From assembly GCA_904066235.2 (NCBI GenBank), contig CAJFCV020000004.1, forward strand, positions 7,564,001 through 7,628,000: DNA of 64,000 nt. The letters are read 5' to 3'. The notes under the pieces were generated by a model. The model was given only the letters and a program-made list of their open reading frames with translations, made no database searches and was not told the origin of the DNA. The stretch is from Bursaphelenchus xylophilus. Its lineage: Eukaryota > Nematoda > Chromadorea > Rhabditida > Aphelenchoididae. Of this stretch, positions 22,756-32,517 are shown piece after piece (the first letter of the stretch is position 1; the number at the start of each line of letters is the position of its first letter). A program made the position numbers and the translations under genes.

Positions 22756-24506
22756 CCTGACTGTGTTACCAGTGTGTTCTCAGAGCTTGTAGACACATAA
22801 ATTTTCTAAAAGTATGATCCGAGTTGGTAAATTCTACGAGGGAAACTGGTCGTAGGATGTAAGATATTGTGATCGAATGACATCATTTTTGAGTTTCTTT
22901 TCTTCGAACTCTCACAAATGTTTCCAGTTTCCTAATCTGAACAAAATTTCATAAATCAAAACACCTGTGTTTTTACAGTAAAGTATGCAAAAAACAAATC
23001 AAATTATCTCCGGAATTTCTTGCAGATAAAAAACTTCTATATCGATTCCAAGGACTAAACTTTCAACACGACAAAAATTAATAATTCCAACTTATTAAAC
23101 CACAAGAGTCAGCCACTAAGTCCAAGTATACATTAGTTTATACATTCCTATTGCGAGCGTCGATCTAATCCCCTGAGGGTCAATTATGAGGGACTCAAGA
23201 TCAAAATTATCACAAACAACATTTCCTACTGTGGCAACAACGGCGTTGAGACGTCATTCAATACGAAAGAAAAATCTTATACCTCATTTGCAAATTATCC
23301 TTACTGTGAAGCTACTCCAATAATTCGTGGAACTCTACAATACCTATGTTGCATTTGACTTGCAGGCGTACGGGGTACTCTGGATCTTTTCAATCCCGAT
23401 GGGACCACTTTTTAGACACATCATACAATTTTCTAAATAAGGCTATTCCGTAACGTTGCTTGTTTGTCACAAGGAACGACTAAGGTTTCAACACGATTTA
23501 TACGTACGACGACAGAGAGTTAATGATGATGTACGTCGCGTAATTTGGCTGTAATAAAAAATATTCTGCAAACAATAGAAATGGCTATCCAATGAACTCA
23601 TTCGTTTTCAAGAACGATAATCGCTTATATACTATGCACGTTTTCCTACTTGCTGAAAAGTTTGAACAAGTTCTGAACTAACTGCACATTATTATTGGCT
23701 GAAAGTCTTCGGACCGACTCTCAGCAATCGAAGTATTGAAATTTTTCATTGTCCGATGATAAAAATTTCATAATTATCAATTATGCTATCCCTTCCCGTG
23801 TTGATAACCACAAGATGTCTCGAAAGTGCCCAGGGAACATCAACCCCACCCATGCTCCGTAATATTAATACTGTAATAAGCGAAGTTGCCTGATAAAGAG
23901 ACCGTTCGGTCCTTTTCCTATGTATAATATATTTAAAGATTTAATTATTTATTGTGTGAGAGCATGGGGGAAAGATTGTTGTATTCGTCTTTATTTATTT
24001 TTAAACAAAAGTTATATGATTTTATCGGCGGCACTTTGCTGAATCAGCTTTTCCAGGAGGGTAATTTTGTGAGCAATCTTTTGATTACACATTTCCATTT
24101 GTTGCAACTACTTCTAACACCCGTCTTTTTACCGATTTGTGAAACACTCAAATTGAGAATCCCTTTGATGCCCGGAAGTAACGTTTACGTCAAAACCCTT
24201 TTCAGTGAATCAGCAGCGATAACGATTGTTATCCTATAGACTTTTATTACAGAGAGAATGTAATAACCGTACATGGTGAAGTTTTTCAGCCCCTGTTTTT
24301 ATTTTGCTGAAACTTTTTCATCAGATTACAGTGATTTTAATTGGTCATAAATCTTCTCCGTTAAAGAAAAAGTGTTTCTTTGGAGAATTTTACAACGCAA
24401 GATTCATTAAGAAGAAACGTTTATGGTTGCGTTTTACCCATAAAGACATGAGCTTTGAAACTTTACATTCTTGTCAACTTTTATTTTTATTTAATTAAAT
24501 TATCAT
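22756..24506. other. Intergenic, nothing recognised
   Basis: About 1.75 kb between receptor 6 and the dioxygenase gene. It should hold the promoter of receptor 6. The plus-strand frame at 23952-24239 has no recognisable features and is probably chance. Confidence 0.5.
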
Positions 24507-26030
24507 CTACAATCTCGCTCTCTGTCCAAGAACCGGCCTTGCTCTGCCTCGCCACAGATCTTTTAGCTTCCAATTCGCGTCATACGGTAGTCCAAGACGT
24601 TGAGAGCGCGCCTTCAACACATCCATCATCACTTTCTCGACTTGTTCTTGATTGGTCCCCCCAACATCAATGTAATCACAGACGCTGCCGTTCGCATAAT
24701 GGCAAGAAATGGCTTTTCTGAACCCTTCCGTTCGGTTGGCTCCGCTTCCATGGAGAAGATTTGGGTGAAAGAATACGGTATCCCCCGCCTCCATCTCCAA
24801 ATGAACTCGAGGAGAATTGGGGTCGAAGTCGGTGACTCCATAAAAGGCTTTGTTCACCCCGCCCTCCCATTTGGGATAGCCATGCTCGAGGAGCGGGAGT
24901 CTATGGGTCCCTGGGACTACGACGAGACAGCCGTTGGCTCGGTTCACTTTCTCCATGGCCGTCCAGGCACAACAAACGTAATCGACTGGCCTAAAAAATG
25001 CATGTTGATAAAATAGACCGTTATGAAAATATTGGACTATGAGTTGAAAAAGCGTTCAACAGCTTCTACAGGCTAGATTCAATTCAAAATTAGGAAAGCC
25101 AAAAAAACCCCTTTTAAAAACAGCTCAGGCAACAATTAGCCTACCTAAAGTAGGGCACCTTTTTTGACTAACTGTCAGTAAACACTTAATATTCCAACAA
25201 CTCAGTAATTCCACTTTAAAATTCTTTTAAATTCTACCTGAATGGGAAGAAGTGCGAATCCTGATGCATTGGATGTCTGGTTGACAGATTTCCAGCGTCT
25301 GGAGGTTTATTTATGAGCATTCCATGCATTGCCATCAGAGTTGAGTTCGGTGTTCCGATAAGATCTTGAACAACTTCAACGATTTGTGGGGTTTTGCAGT
25401 AGCTGAACATTATTGGGTCGTTATTGAAGTCCTGCACCTTCAGGACCGTCCGTTCCACCGCTGGCTTTTTCATTGCTGCATAGCTGACATCTCGCATGAT
25501 TGTCATGTCCTTCGGGACGTTTTTGCCGTCGCAGATGTCGTTGAAACGGTTTCTAAATAATCGGGTTGTATTTTGGGGTGTCATGGACGTCGCTCTACGT
25601 TAATGATATTATATTATAGAAAAAGAATCTACCTGTATTTCTCCAGATCTTTCGGAGAGATATATCTTTTCAGAACGATGTAGCCATTTTCATGGTAAAA
25701 CTGCATTTGTTGTCTGGATAAGACTTTTCCAGCGACATAGTAGTTCTTCTGAAGGTCAAGAAGTGATTGAGATTGAAATTTAGTCACGCCAAAAGCTTGC
25801 CTTTCTTTATTATTTAATAATGAAGATTTTCGAAAGTATCAGTTACTCCTTGAAATCTTTAAAGGTTGTCTTCGGTAAGGGCCAAATCTCGTTAAAAAAG
25901 AAAATATTTCTATCCGCGTGTCGACTAATTCTGCCGCTAATTGTGTCCAAGCATAATAAATTCGTCATTCAAACCTCTCTATTTCCCCATTCCTTACCGC
26001 AGGAATGTTGGCTTCCTCGACCGTTCTCAT
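24507..26030 (-). CDS. Phytanoyl-CoA dioxygenase (PhyH) family enzyme
   Basis: Exons (minus strand) 25998-26030, 25633-25748, 25238-25552 and 24507-24990; 315 aa. PhyH enzymes are Fe(II)/2-oxoglutarate oxygenases that alpha-hydroxylate branched acyl-CoA, usually in peroxisomes. Seen: [16 protein letters not shown] near the N-terminus (typical PhyH start), the iron ligands in HQD within [10 protein letters not shown], the core [17 protein letters not shown] followed by VVVPGTHR, and the distal His and Arg in [20 protein letters not shown]. The last three residues are ARL, which fits a type-1 peroxisomal signal. The first exon (33 nt, [11 protein letters not shown]) is inferred from a good GTAAGG donor and phase agreement; a shorter protein starting at the ATG at 25706 is possible. 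The catalytic core is certain, the exact substrate is not. Confidence 0.9.
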
Positions 26031-26711
26031 CGCGGTTGACAGTGATCGATTCCCTGCTCTGCTCAACTTTTCTTGCAACAATACCACGTCAATATCAATT
26101 GCACTCTACTTAAGTAACCCTTTAAACTGTGTGGGATGGGTGGAAACAGAAGGAAAAGTCACGCTAAGTATTCCTTTGATTGATCTGAAGGGAAAACGAA
26201 CGCGTAATCGCTACAGAGTTTCAGGCGATCAGTCCGTTCAACATTCTGCCGATCGTATTAATTTAGAAGGCAACGGTTTGACAAACAGTGGTATTAAATT
26301 GTTCAAATAAAGTTCTTCTTTGTCTAGTCTTTCCAACAGAAACATATATCAAGTAAAAATATTATATATTTTCTACAGGACACGGCAATAAAATTATTTA
26401 TAAGCTAATTAGGGCATCAAAGGCCTCTGAAACATACCAAAACACCAATAAACACGTTTAAATCAATTCCTTCCACTTAATTAATCAAATTTTGTAACTT
26501 CCTTTTCCAATTAATCAGCTGCGCTACTGTATTCCTTAAAAGTTGCAGCGACTTTTAAAATTAAGGCGGTAATCCGCTTTCGACCTGTATGTATTAAGCC
26601 TGCAGTGATGCTGACATCTCTTTAGGTAATTCATAGATTATTTTGCCCTCACTTTCCTGAAAATCGATAAAGTTAAGTATCTGGGAAAGACACTTAACAT
26701 TTACAAAGTAC
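26031..26711. other. Intergenic, nothing recognised
   Basis: AT-rich spacer between the dioxygenase gene and the transposon-end fragment that borders the inverted duplication. No gene or element was recognised. Confidence 0.5.
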
Positions 26712-26785
26712 AGAGTGCGTCATAAAGATTGGGAAATGTCTTTTTACTTGCCCTACTTGCTGTAACGGTGCAAGGGCAAAACGCG
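26712..26785. mobile_element. Decayed terminal fragment of a Tc1/mariner-type element
   Basis: The sequence after TA at 26710-26711 starts CAGAGTGCG and includes ATTGGGA, TTTTTACTTGCCCT and a following GTAA and CAAG pattern that parallel the left end of the complete element at 50605 (CAGGGTGCGCC, ATTGGGA, TTTTTACTTGCCCT). Only one end remains. It stops where homology between the duplicated core-gene promoters begins (about 26793), so it lies at the edge of the duplicated block. Confidence 0.65.
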
Positions 26786-26934
26786 GCCTCAATGAAAACG
26801 TGTCACGATAAACGTACCAAGCAACTCCAGGAAACACAAGAGTTAATCCTCGAGCCAGCCTTGCCACCCGTCTGTCTCAAAGTCAGGACAGCAAAATCAA
26901 TGCAAATCCGTGAAATTTATGCGAATTTACTTCG

Positions 26935-26994
26935 TATATAAGCTCGGCCACAGCTCATTGAAAGCAACAATTCTTCGACCTCGAAGCCGAAGAA
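26935..26994 (+). promoter_or_regulatory. TATA box and 5' palindrome of outer left core gene
   Basis: TATATAAG at 26935-26942 is followed by a 24-bp imperfect palindrome at 26971-26994 (TTCTTCG, then CGAAGAA in mirror) 11 bases before the ATG. The same layout is found at the other core genes. The promoter is kept although the gene behind it is broken. Confidence 0.7.
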
Positions 26995-27005
26995 TCGCAT
27001 TCAAA

Positions 27006-28634
27006 ATGCAAAAGCTTTCCCTTGTGTTCCTAGCCCTCCTTGTGGGCGCAGCTGTCGGAAATTACTGTAACTCCGGTGGGGACTTCCCCGGGGACTGTAA
27101 GGACCGTCAGTCGAACCGAGACTGAAAGCTCCGGCTCACACGAAAGCTCCAGCTCCGGACCTGATGAAAGCTCTGGCTCTGGATCCGAAGAAGGTTCTGG
27201 ATCTGGATTGGGAGAAGGTTCCGGATCTGGTGCAGGAGGAAGCTTTGGATATGGCGACTACTGTCTCTTGCTCCAATACTTCTACAACATCAGTATCGAA
27301 ATCGAGGACGTTGAGATCCGTCAGGAATGGATCCTGTTCATCGAAGAGCTCCAACTCACCGTCATCTTCGATAAGACCCTCACCATCGACGAGAAGCTCG
27401 TTCTCATCTACACCAAGCTCGAAGCTTTCCTTGAGATCCATGTTGAGATCCAAGAGCTCGTCTACTACACCTACATTGAAGAATGGAGCGGATACGTCTT
27501 CGATCTTGAAGCTGTTGTTCTCTTCCTCCAATACCAGTACACCTCTACCATCGTCGAACTGGACGCCTCCGGCTCCTGCATCTTGTTCGAGGCTCTCCGC
27601 AACTGCACTGCCGTCGACGCTGAATTTTCTGCCAGAATCGAGGTTCTGATTGAGGAATTGACCGTCATTCTTGAGTCCACCAGCTACACCTACAGCTACC
27701 AATTGGTGTTGATCTACGAGAAAATCGAAGCCTTCTTTGCTGAATACAGCGAATACGAGGCTGCCATCTTGGCCATCAAAATTGAAGGTTACGGATCTTT
27801 CGCTTCCTTCTATGAAGTCATCGTCAACGTAAGTCACACAATCACTTATCATCCATTTTTTTAGTACTGGCGTGTGGCCAACTACGAGGTCGTGGTTGGA
27901 GGTTCCGCTTCCAGCTGTGCTCTGATCGAGGTCCTCACTGAGTGCTACGAGAACACCTCCAGCGGATCCATCTCTCAACGCTCTCAGATCAAGCAGTTGG
28001 TCGAGAAACTCACCGCCTACTTCGAATCAGAAGTCTCCGTCGAACTCCGTATCTCTTACTTCGTCGAACAGAGCTACCAATTCCTGATCCTCAACCAGTG
28101 GTCCTTGGAATTGATCTTCTCGCTTGAGATCGACGGTTTCGGATCCATCTACGAGCTGATCCTTGCCTTCTCTTTCGTAACGGCTATCTAAGGGTATTTC
28201 ATTCATATTTTTAGGAAAAAGACTGCGGCGGCTTTGACTTTGGCTCCCAAACGACCACTCCCGCCATCGAGTCCACCACCGAGGCTGTTGAGAGCACCAC
28301 CCACGCCACCGGCGACTGCTCTGTCGTCTTGGATATCATCAAGTTCCAGAACAACATCACCGATCTCTCCTGGTCCATCGACCAAGCTCAACTGAGCTGG
28401 AATCAGACTGAGATCACCAGATTCTCCGCCTACGAAAAGAGGATCTACACCGTCACCTCCAACACGACTGCCACTTCGGAGCAAATCTTTGAGAATGTCG
28501 TCAACGTCTTCAATGTCTGGACTAAGGACCAATTCTACTTGAGCCTGACCTATGACATCGTCATCCAGATCTATCACGAGACCGCTGAGCAATACACTTG
28601 GGGAACCGTCAAACAGTTCTGCGCCTGCGCCTAA
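27006..28634 (+). pseudogene. Core gene copy 1 (outer left), broken by deletion
   Basis: Homologous to the intact core genes below: exons 27006-27828, 27865-28176 and 28215-28634. The signal-peptide frame (MQKLSLVFLALLVGAAVG, NYCNSGGDFPGDCKDRQ) runs into TGA at 27123-27125. Compared with copies 3 and 4, the DNA between that point and the Ser-Gly tract is deleted, joining CGAGACTG to AAAGCTCCGG and shifting frame. The rest (four modules, both tiny introns, stop) is open and unchanged, so the deletion is probably young. Translation from an out-of-frame ATG at 27040 would give about 506 aa without a signal peptide, which is unlikely to be useful for a secreted protein. A single assembly error could mimic this. 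Confidence 0.78.
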
Positions 28635-28929
28635 AGCTAAAGTGTAATGCTACGATGTTTTTTGTTAAATAAATCAGGCATCAGAAAAGAAACGCAAGAA
28701 ATCTTTATCAAAGTTGTAGAACATATTTGCTTGTAATGGTCTTAGATATACTTGCGTGGATTTTAAATGTTTTTATAACATTAACCTTGGATTTTATGCC
28801 TAGTTAACGCAAAACGACCAAAGAGTTTCATTCAGACACGATGTTTGACAAAACACCGAATCCTATTTATGGTTCTTTTCAAGAGATAAAATACGGTTCC
28901 ATTTGGCTGTGATGCACGAACCGCCTTAC

Positions 28930-29000
28930 TCTGATGACGAGCCAGCGGGCCGCAAGTCTCCTTGGATCCCGCGGGTGTCATGGGCGACCGTCTCTGGCAT
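28930..29000 (-). pseudogene. Remnant first exon of a small Cys-rich gene (left arm)
   Basis: Minus-strand counterpart of the decayed gene at 42363 in the right arm. It keeps the ATG (MPET, like MPEP of the metallothionein-like genes) and a GTAAGG donor. It has one extra base near 28973 relative to the other copy, which shifts frame, and the second exon is missing because about 280 bp between it and the core gene have been lost. Its upstream GATA site (TTATCA on the plus strand near 29085) and TTTAAA box are still present. Confidence 0.68.
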
Positions 29001-30341
29001 GGTTTTGGCCGGACGTTCAAACAAAAGAGAATTAAGATGCCTGATGCCTTTGCTGTTATTTGGTTCCTTTAAACAGCGCAAATTATCAACTCCGTTTCGG
29101 TTTTGTATTTCAAAATATGCTGATATTTTGTAAAGTTCGGAGTGGTTTTTATGTCTGGTTTGGGGGCTACAAAGAATGGATTGATAAGATGTTTGAATAT
29201 CTTATGAGTGCAGTTTAATTTCGCCACTGGTTTTTCGAGATAGTTAAATCAAGGCCGTTCGGAAACAAGCACTACAAAAATTGAATCTAATGCAAATCTT
29301 CTTCTCTTTCTCTGCCCTGCAACCTGGAAAAGCATGAATAAGCTTTAGTCTTTCCTCGTTGTGGCTTGTGACTTTATCAGATAATCGCTTGATTGTTAGT
29401 CGGAGAGTCAACAGGTGCTTTGTGGTTCGATCTCACAACAAAATTTCCTGCAAAAAGTGTGAAATCTCGAAGTGTCCAATTGGAAATATTTTTTATTTAT
29501 CGGTTGAGTTTCGAACATTCAAAAAAGTTTTTTTTAGAGAAATTCACGACAAGTTCTCAATTTTCACTTCTTTTGTTTGTTGCATAGTGCCAAAAAAATC
29601 AATATATTTTTGACACTTAGCGAGATTTCGCAATTATCTACTTTGACGTGCGCCCTAAGAAACAAAAAGTAATGGTTGTCCTTTGTTAAAATCAGGAAGC
29701 CAGAGAACGTCCTAATGTCGTTTATCGCAAAGTTCTAAACGTCATGCTGTCTAAAGATCCTTACAAGTACTTCTCGCTTGTAAAGATGCACATCACTAAA
29801 TTCAGCAAGAGCTTTAAATATGTGACCACTGCAGCAAAAATCACAATTCTTTTATTAACTCCTTGACGTTAGCGAAAGCAAATCAAGTCTATTGTTGTTT
29901 GTAAAGTTTTTTTCAGTCCTGAGGTCGAACCACAAAGTATTGACGGATTTTACCCTTGAGAATCAAGCAATTCCGCGATCAGGGCATAAAACACAGAGAA
30001 GAAAGTTTAGAATCAAGCGAATCTTTGCAGACTTAGAAGGCAGAAAATTGAAAGAGTACGCATAAAATAAACTCCCTTCATTTGAACGTACAATCTATGA
30101 TTCAATAGGGTAAAAAAGTCTTTAACATTTTAGCAAAATTTTGTGCCGCAGTTCCCAGCTTGGCCATGATTCCATACTGAAATCAGGGACACTTGGTTTC
30201 CCGCAAAAATATTAACTAAATTTCGGCTTGCTAACGCGAGCATACTAAAAAACGTTATCACCCAATGCTTTGTAGGCACAAAAATTGCTCCAAACCACAG
30301 CTTTTATCATCATATTTCAAAACATGATTCTCGGATAGAAC

Positions 30342-30347
30342 TGATAA
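30342..30347 (+). promoter_or_regulatory. GATA site upstream of metallothionein-like gene
   Basis: TGATAA about 95 bases before the ATG, followed by TATTTAAAGG. The site is kept in the inverted copy (41318-41323). In Caenorhabditis, TGATAA sites bound by ELT-2 drive intestinal genes including metallothioneins; a role here is inferred. Confidence 0.5.
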
Positions 30348-30439
30348 TTTGCCTATTTAAAGGAACCGAATTATTGCAAAGATATCAGCTATCTAAATTC
30401 CGTTCTTCTCTACTTTCCTTTCAACGTTCGGTCAAAGCA

Positions 30440-30969
30440 ATGCCAGAGCCAGTGTGTTGCAACTCTCAGAAGTGCCCGGAGCCTTGCTGCCAGAAGACAG
30501 TTGGTCAACAAGGTTAGTCAATTTTCTTAGGACTCCTCACGAAATTAATTTACACAAGATTTCATAAGGTAAAAAATCGTAATTTTGCGATTTGAAGAGG
30601 ACAAGCCACGGAATGTCTTTTCCACGCTTTCCCTGCCCTCACAAACTTTCGTACTCTATCCGCTATAAGGCCATTTAATATCGATTGGACCTGCAAAGTG
30701 CGAGCTAAATTTTTTAGGAATTGAAGCGCGTCCTAGGTACAGACAATGGGTGTATGTGAGGGAACCTAAACGCCGTTACTGTGATTACAACTCATAGGTT
30801 ACAAAAAACTCTTTTGTACTCTATGCTATTACCGTTTTCAGTCCAACACTGCGTCTGCTTGGATGGCGAATGTGTAAAGGTTGATTGCGTCGCCGTCTGT
30901 TGCAAGCCCAAGTCTGAATGTGGAGCTGGATGTTTCACCGCTCCAAGCCAAAAGTGCCGTTGCTGCTGA
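30440..30969 (+). CDS. Metallothionein-like Cys-rich protein A (left arm)
   Basis: Exons 30440-30512 and 30842-30969; 66 aa with 16 cysteines. Exon 1 encodes MPEPVCCNSQKCPEPCCQKT; exon 2 carries CVC, GECVKVDCVAVCC, CGAGC and a terminal CRCC. There is no signal peptide, one His, one Phe and no Tyr or Trp, so a cytosolic metal-binding protein is the likeliest reading: the CC, CXC and CXXXC spacing resembles metallothioneins, but the sequence does not match the Caenorhabditis MTL proteins as I know them. A disulfide-rich peptide is less likely without a signal sequence. A poly(A) signal follows at about 31045. The donor is GTTAGT and the acceptor TTTTCAG. Confidence 0.75.
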
Positions 30970-31063
30970 TAAAGGACCAATCATCTCCACAAAGCCAAAT
31001 GAACTGGTCAACCAAAAACATACGTTTCTAAATGTGTTACAATTAAATAAAAAGTTTGTATTC

Positions 31064-31190
31064 GCATTAACAACAACGGTATCTGATGGAGTTAAACATT
31101 GCAATTCAATGAAACCGCTCCATGGCGATTTGATTCAATTGCAATCGAAGGGCTTAGCATTAACAACAACGGTCTCTGATGGAGTTAAAC
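31064..31190 (+). repeat. Local duplication in the 3' region of the metallothionein-like gene
   Basis: A 34-bp phrase (GCATTAACAACAACGG with a following TCTGATGGAGTTAAAC) occurs at 31064-31097 and again at 31157-31190 with one mismatch. The right-arm copy has it once. A small tandem duplication after the arms separated. Confidence 0.65.
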
Positions 31191-31200
31191 GCATGCTAAC

Positions 31201-31344
31201 GTTAATCCTTAATCCAATACATTCAAACGCGGTTCAAACAAAACGTGTCAACGACAAAATTATCAAAAAACTTCCGGAAACACAAGAGTTAATCCTCGAG
31301 CCAGCCTTGCCACACATATGTCTCAAAGTCAGGACAGCAAAATG
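31201..31344 (+). other. Core-gene distal promoter segment cut off by an insertion
   Basis: This stretch matches the DNA upstream of core copies 1 and 3 (for example ACAAGAGTTAATCCTCGAGC and GTCTCAAAGTCAGGACAGCA). It ends at GCAAAATG (31337-31344), where the 1,058-bp insertion begins; the promoter continues on the other side at 32411. Confidence 0.72.
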
Positions 31345-32402
31345 GAGGCTTTCCGACTTCAGCCCCGGAAATGTAATTCAAACACCCACTGCTTTCCCGT
31401 TTCAATAATAAAAAATAGAATAATACAAAAAATGCAAATTGGAGTAACAAGGGTTCCGCAAACAGTTGCACCCTGCTTTCTTAACAAAACCTATATCATT
31501 TGAAAGAGCATTAAAAAAAGTGCACAGCGCAAAAAAGTTGCCTAATATACGTTTTGGGCAAAGTTAAAATACAGATTTTAGCCTACTTTCCGCAGTCACT
31601 TTATAAGTGCTTGGAATTGCGGCAGAGTTGTGTAAAATTTGAAAGTGAAGCAATGTGGCCAAACTGAAAAAGGTTGTGGCTGTGCAAGTTGTGTGTCTGT
31701 TGGATTGTTGCGCAGTACTGCTCAAAGAATATGTTTTTAGTTTTCGATTTTGAGATCTTCGTTTGTGAATGACAACGACGATCATATAAATCTATTCCCA
31801 AAGCTTTTTGCTCCAAATTTCCCATTAACCTAGTTTTATTTATATACAATCTTTTGTAACTACCAGTAATGTTTAATAACTCATAACCCGGGATTGGTAA
31901 GGCCATAAAACGTACGTCACAGACGTTTTGGGATACAAAAAAATTCATGGAGACGATTTCGAGCCGCCAGAATTACTGTAATATAAGACAACGGCGTTAT
32001 AACCCTTTTTCATAAAATGACCATAACTTCGCCCAAGAATAAATTGGGCAGCTATTTTTTTGCGTTGTACGCTATTTTTAATGCTCTTTCAAATGATATA
32101 TGTTTCTTTAAGAAAGTAGGGTGCAACTATTTGCCGATCCCTTGTAAAATGTAAACTTTAACGTTATACATCCAACCCCATGAGTTTTAGATCAATCCGC
32201 CAACGTTGTAGATAAAACCCTTACCTTTTATTCTTGTGCTTCAGGCAACGCTGATCGTAGCCGAGAAAACCCAATCCCGAGTCGGCACGGCATTCATCAG
32301 GGATGGTGGTGCTTTCAGGAAGAATGAAACAGATTGGATGAGGGGGTTGTAATGGGTCATGGGGATCTGAACTGGACTGGGGGGTTTGTACTACATTAGC
32401 CC
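31345..32402. mobile_element. 1,058-bp insertion with 8-bp target duplication
   Basis: The segment interrupts the core-gene promoter compared with copies 1 and 3. GCAAAATG stands on both sides (31337-31344 and 32403-32410), as expected for an 8-bp target duplication of hAT-type elements. Inverted repeats of about 130 bp lie inside it (about 31440-31575 and 32010-32150; shared phrases AGTTGCACCCT, ACTTTCTTAA, ATCATTTGAAAGAGCATTAA). They are subterminal, and I see no clear inverted repeat at the very ends and no transposase. Likely a non-autonomous element, possibly two nested insertions. Confidence 0.66.
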
Positions 32403-32446
32403 GCAAAATGAATGCAAATCCGTGAAATTTATGCGAATTTACTTTG

Positions 32447-32506
32447 TATATAAGCTCGGCCACATTCCATTGAAACCAACAATTCTTCGACCTCGCAGCC
32501 GAAGAA
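32447..32506 (+). promoter_or_regulatory. TATA box and 5' palindrome of core copy 2
   Basis: TATATAAG at 32447-32454 and the palindrome at 32483-32506, 11 bases before the ATG. Only about 107 bp of the ancestral promoter remain before the upstream insertion, so any distal elements have been displaced by about 1 kb. Confidence 0.68.
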
Positions 32507-32517
32507 GCGCATTCAAA

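Larger units (their letters stand above)
28635..30439. other. Divergent intergenic region, itself palindromic
   Basis: Separates the remnant exon (transcribed left) from the metallothionein-like gene (transcribed right). Both promoters are related: each has TGATAA followed by a TTTAAAGGAACC phrase. Around 29,420 and 29,925 the phrases TGTGGTTCGATCTC and GAGGTCGAACCACA mirror each other. So the two small genes arose by an older inverted duplication. No other gene is seen. Confidence 0.6.

Noticed and set aside
26729..26941. Short plus frame with a signal-like start before core copy 1
   Set aside because: It spans the transposon-end fragment and the core promoter, and its relatives at 31,260 and 40,400 are promoter sequence, not protein.
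29415..29435. GGTTCGA-type box, as in a tRNA T-loop
   Set aside because: No cloverleaf can be built around it, and its counterparts in the other arm are part of a palindromic spacer.
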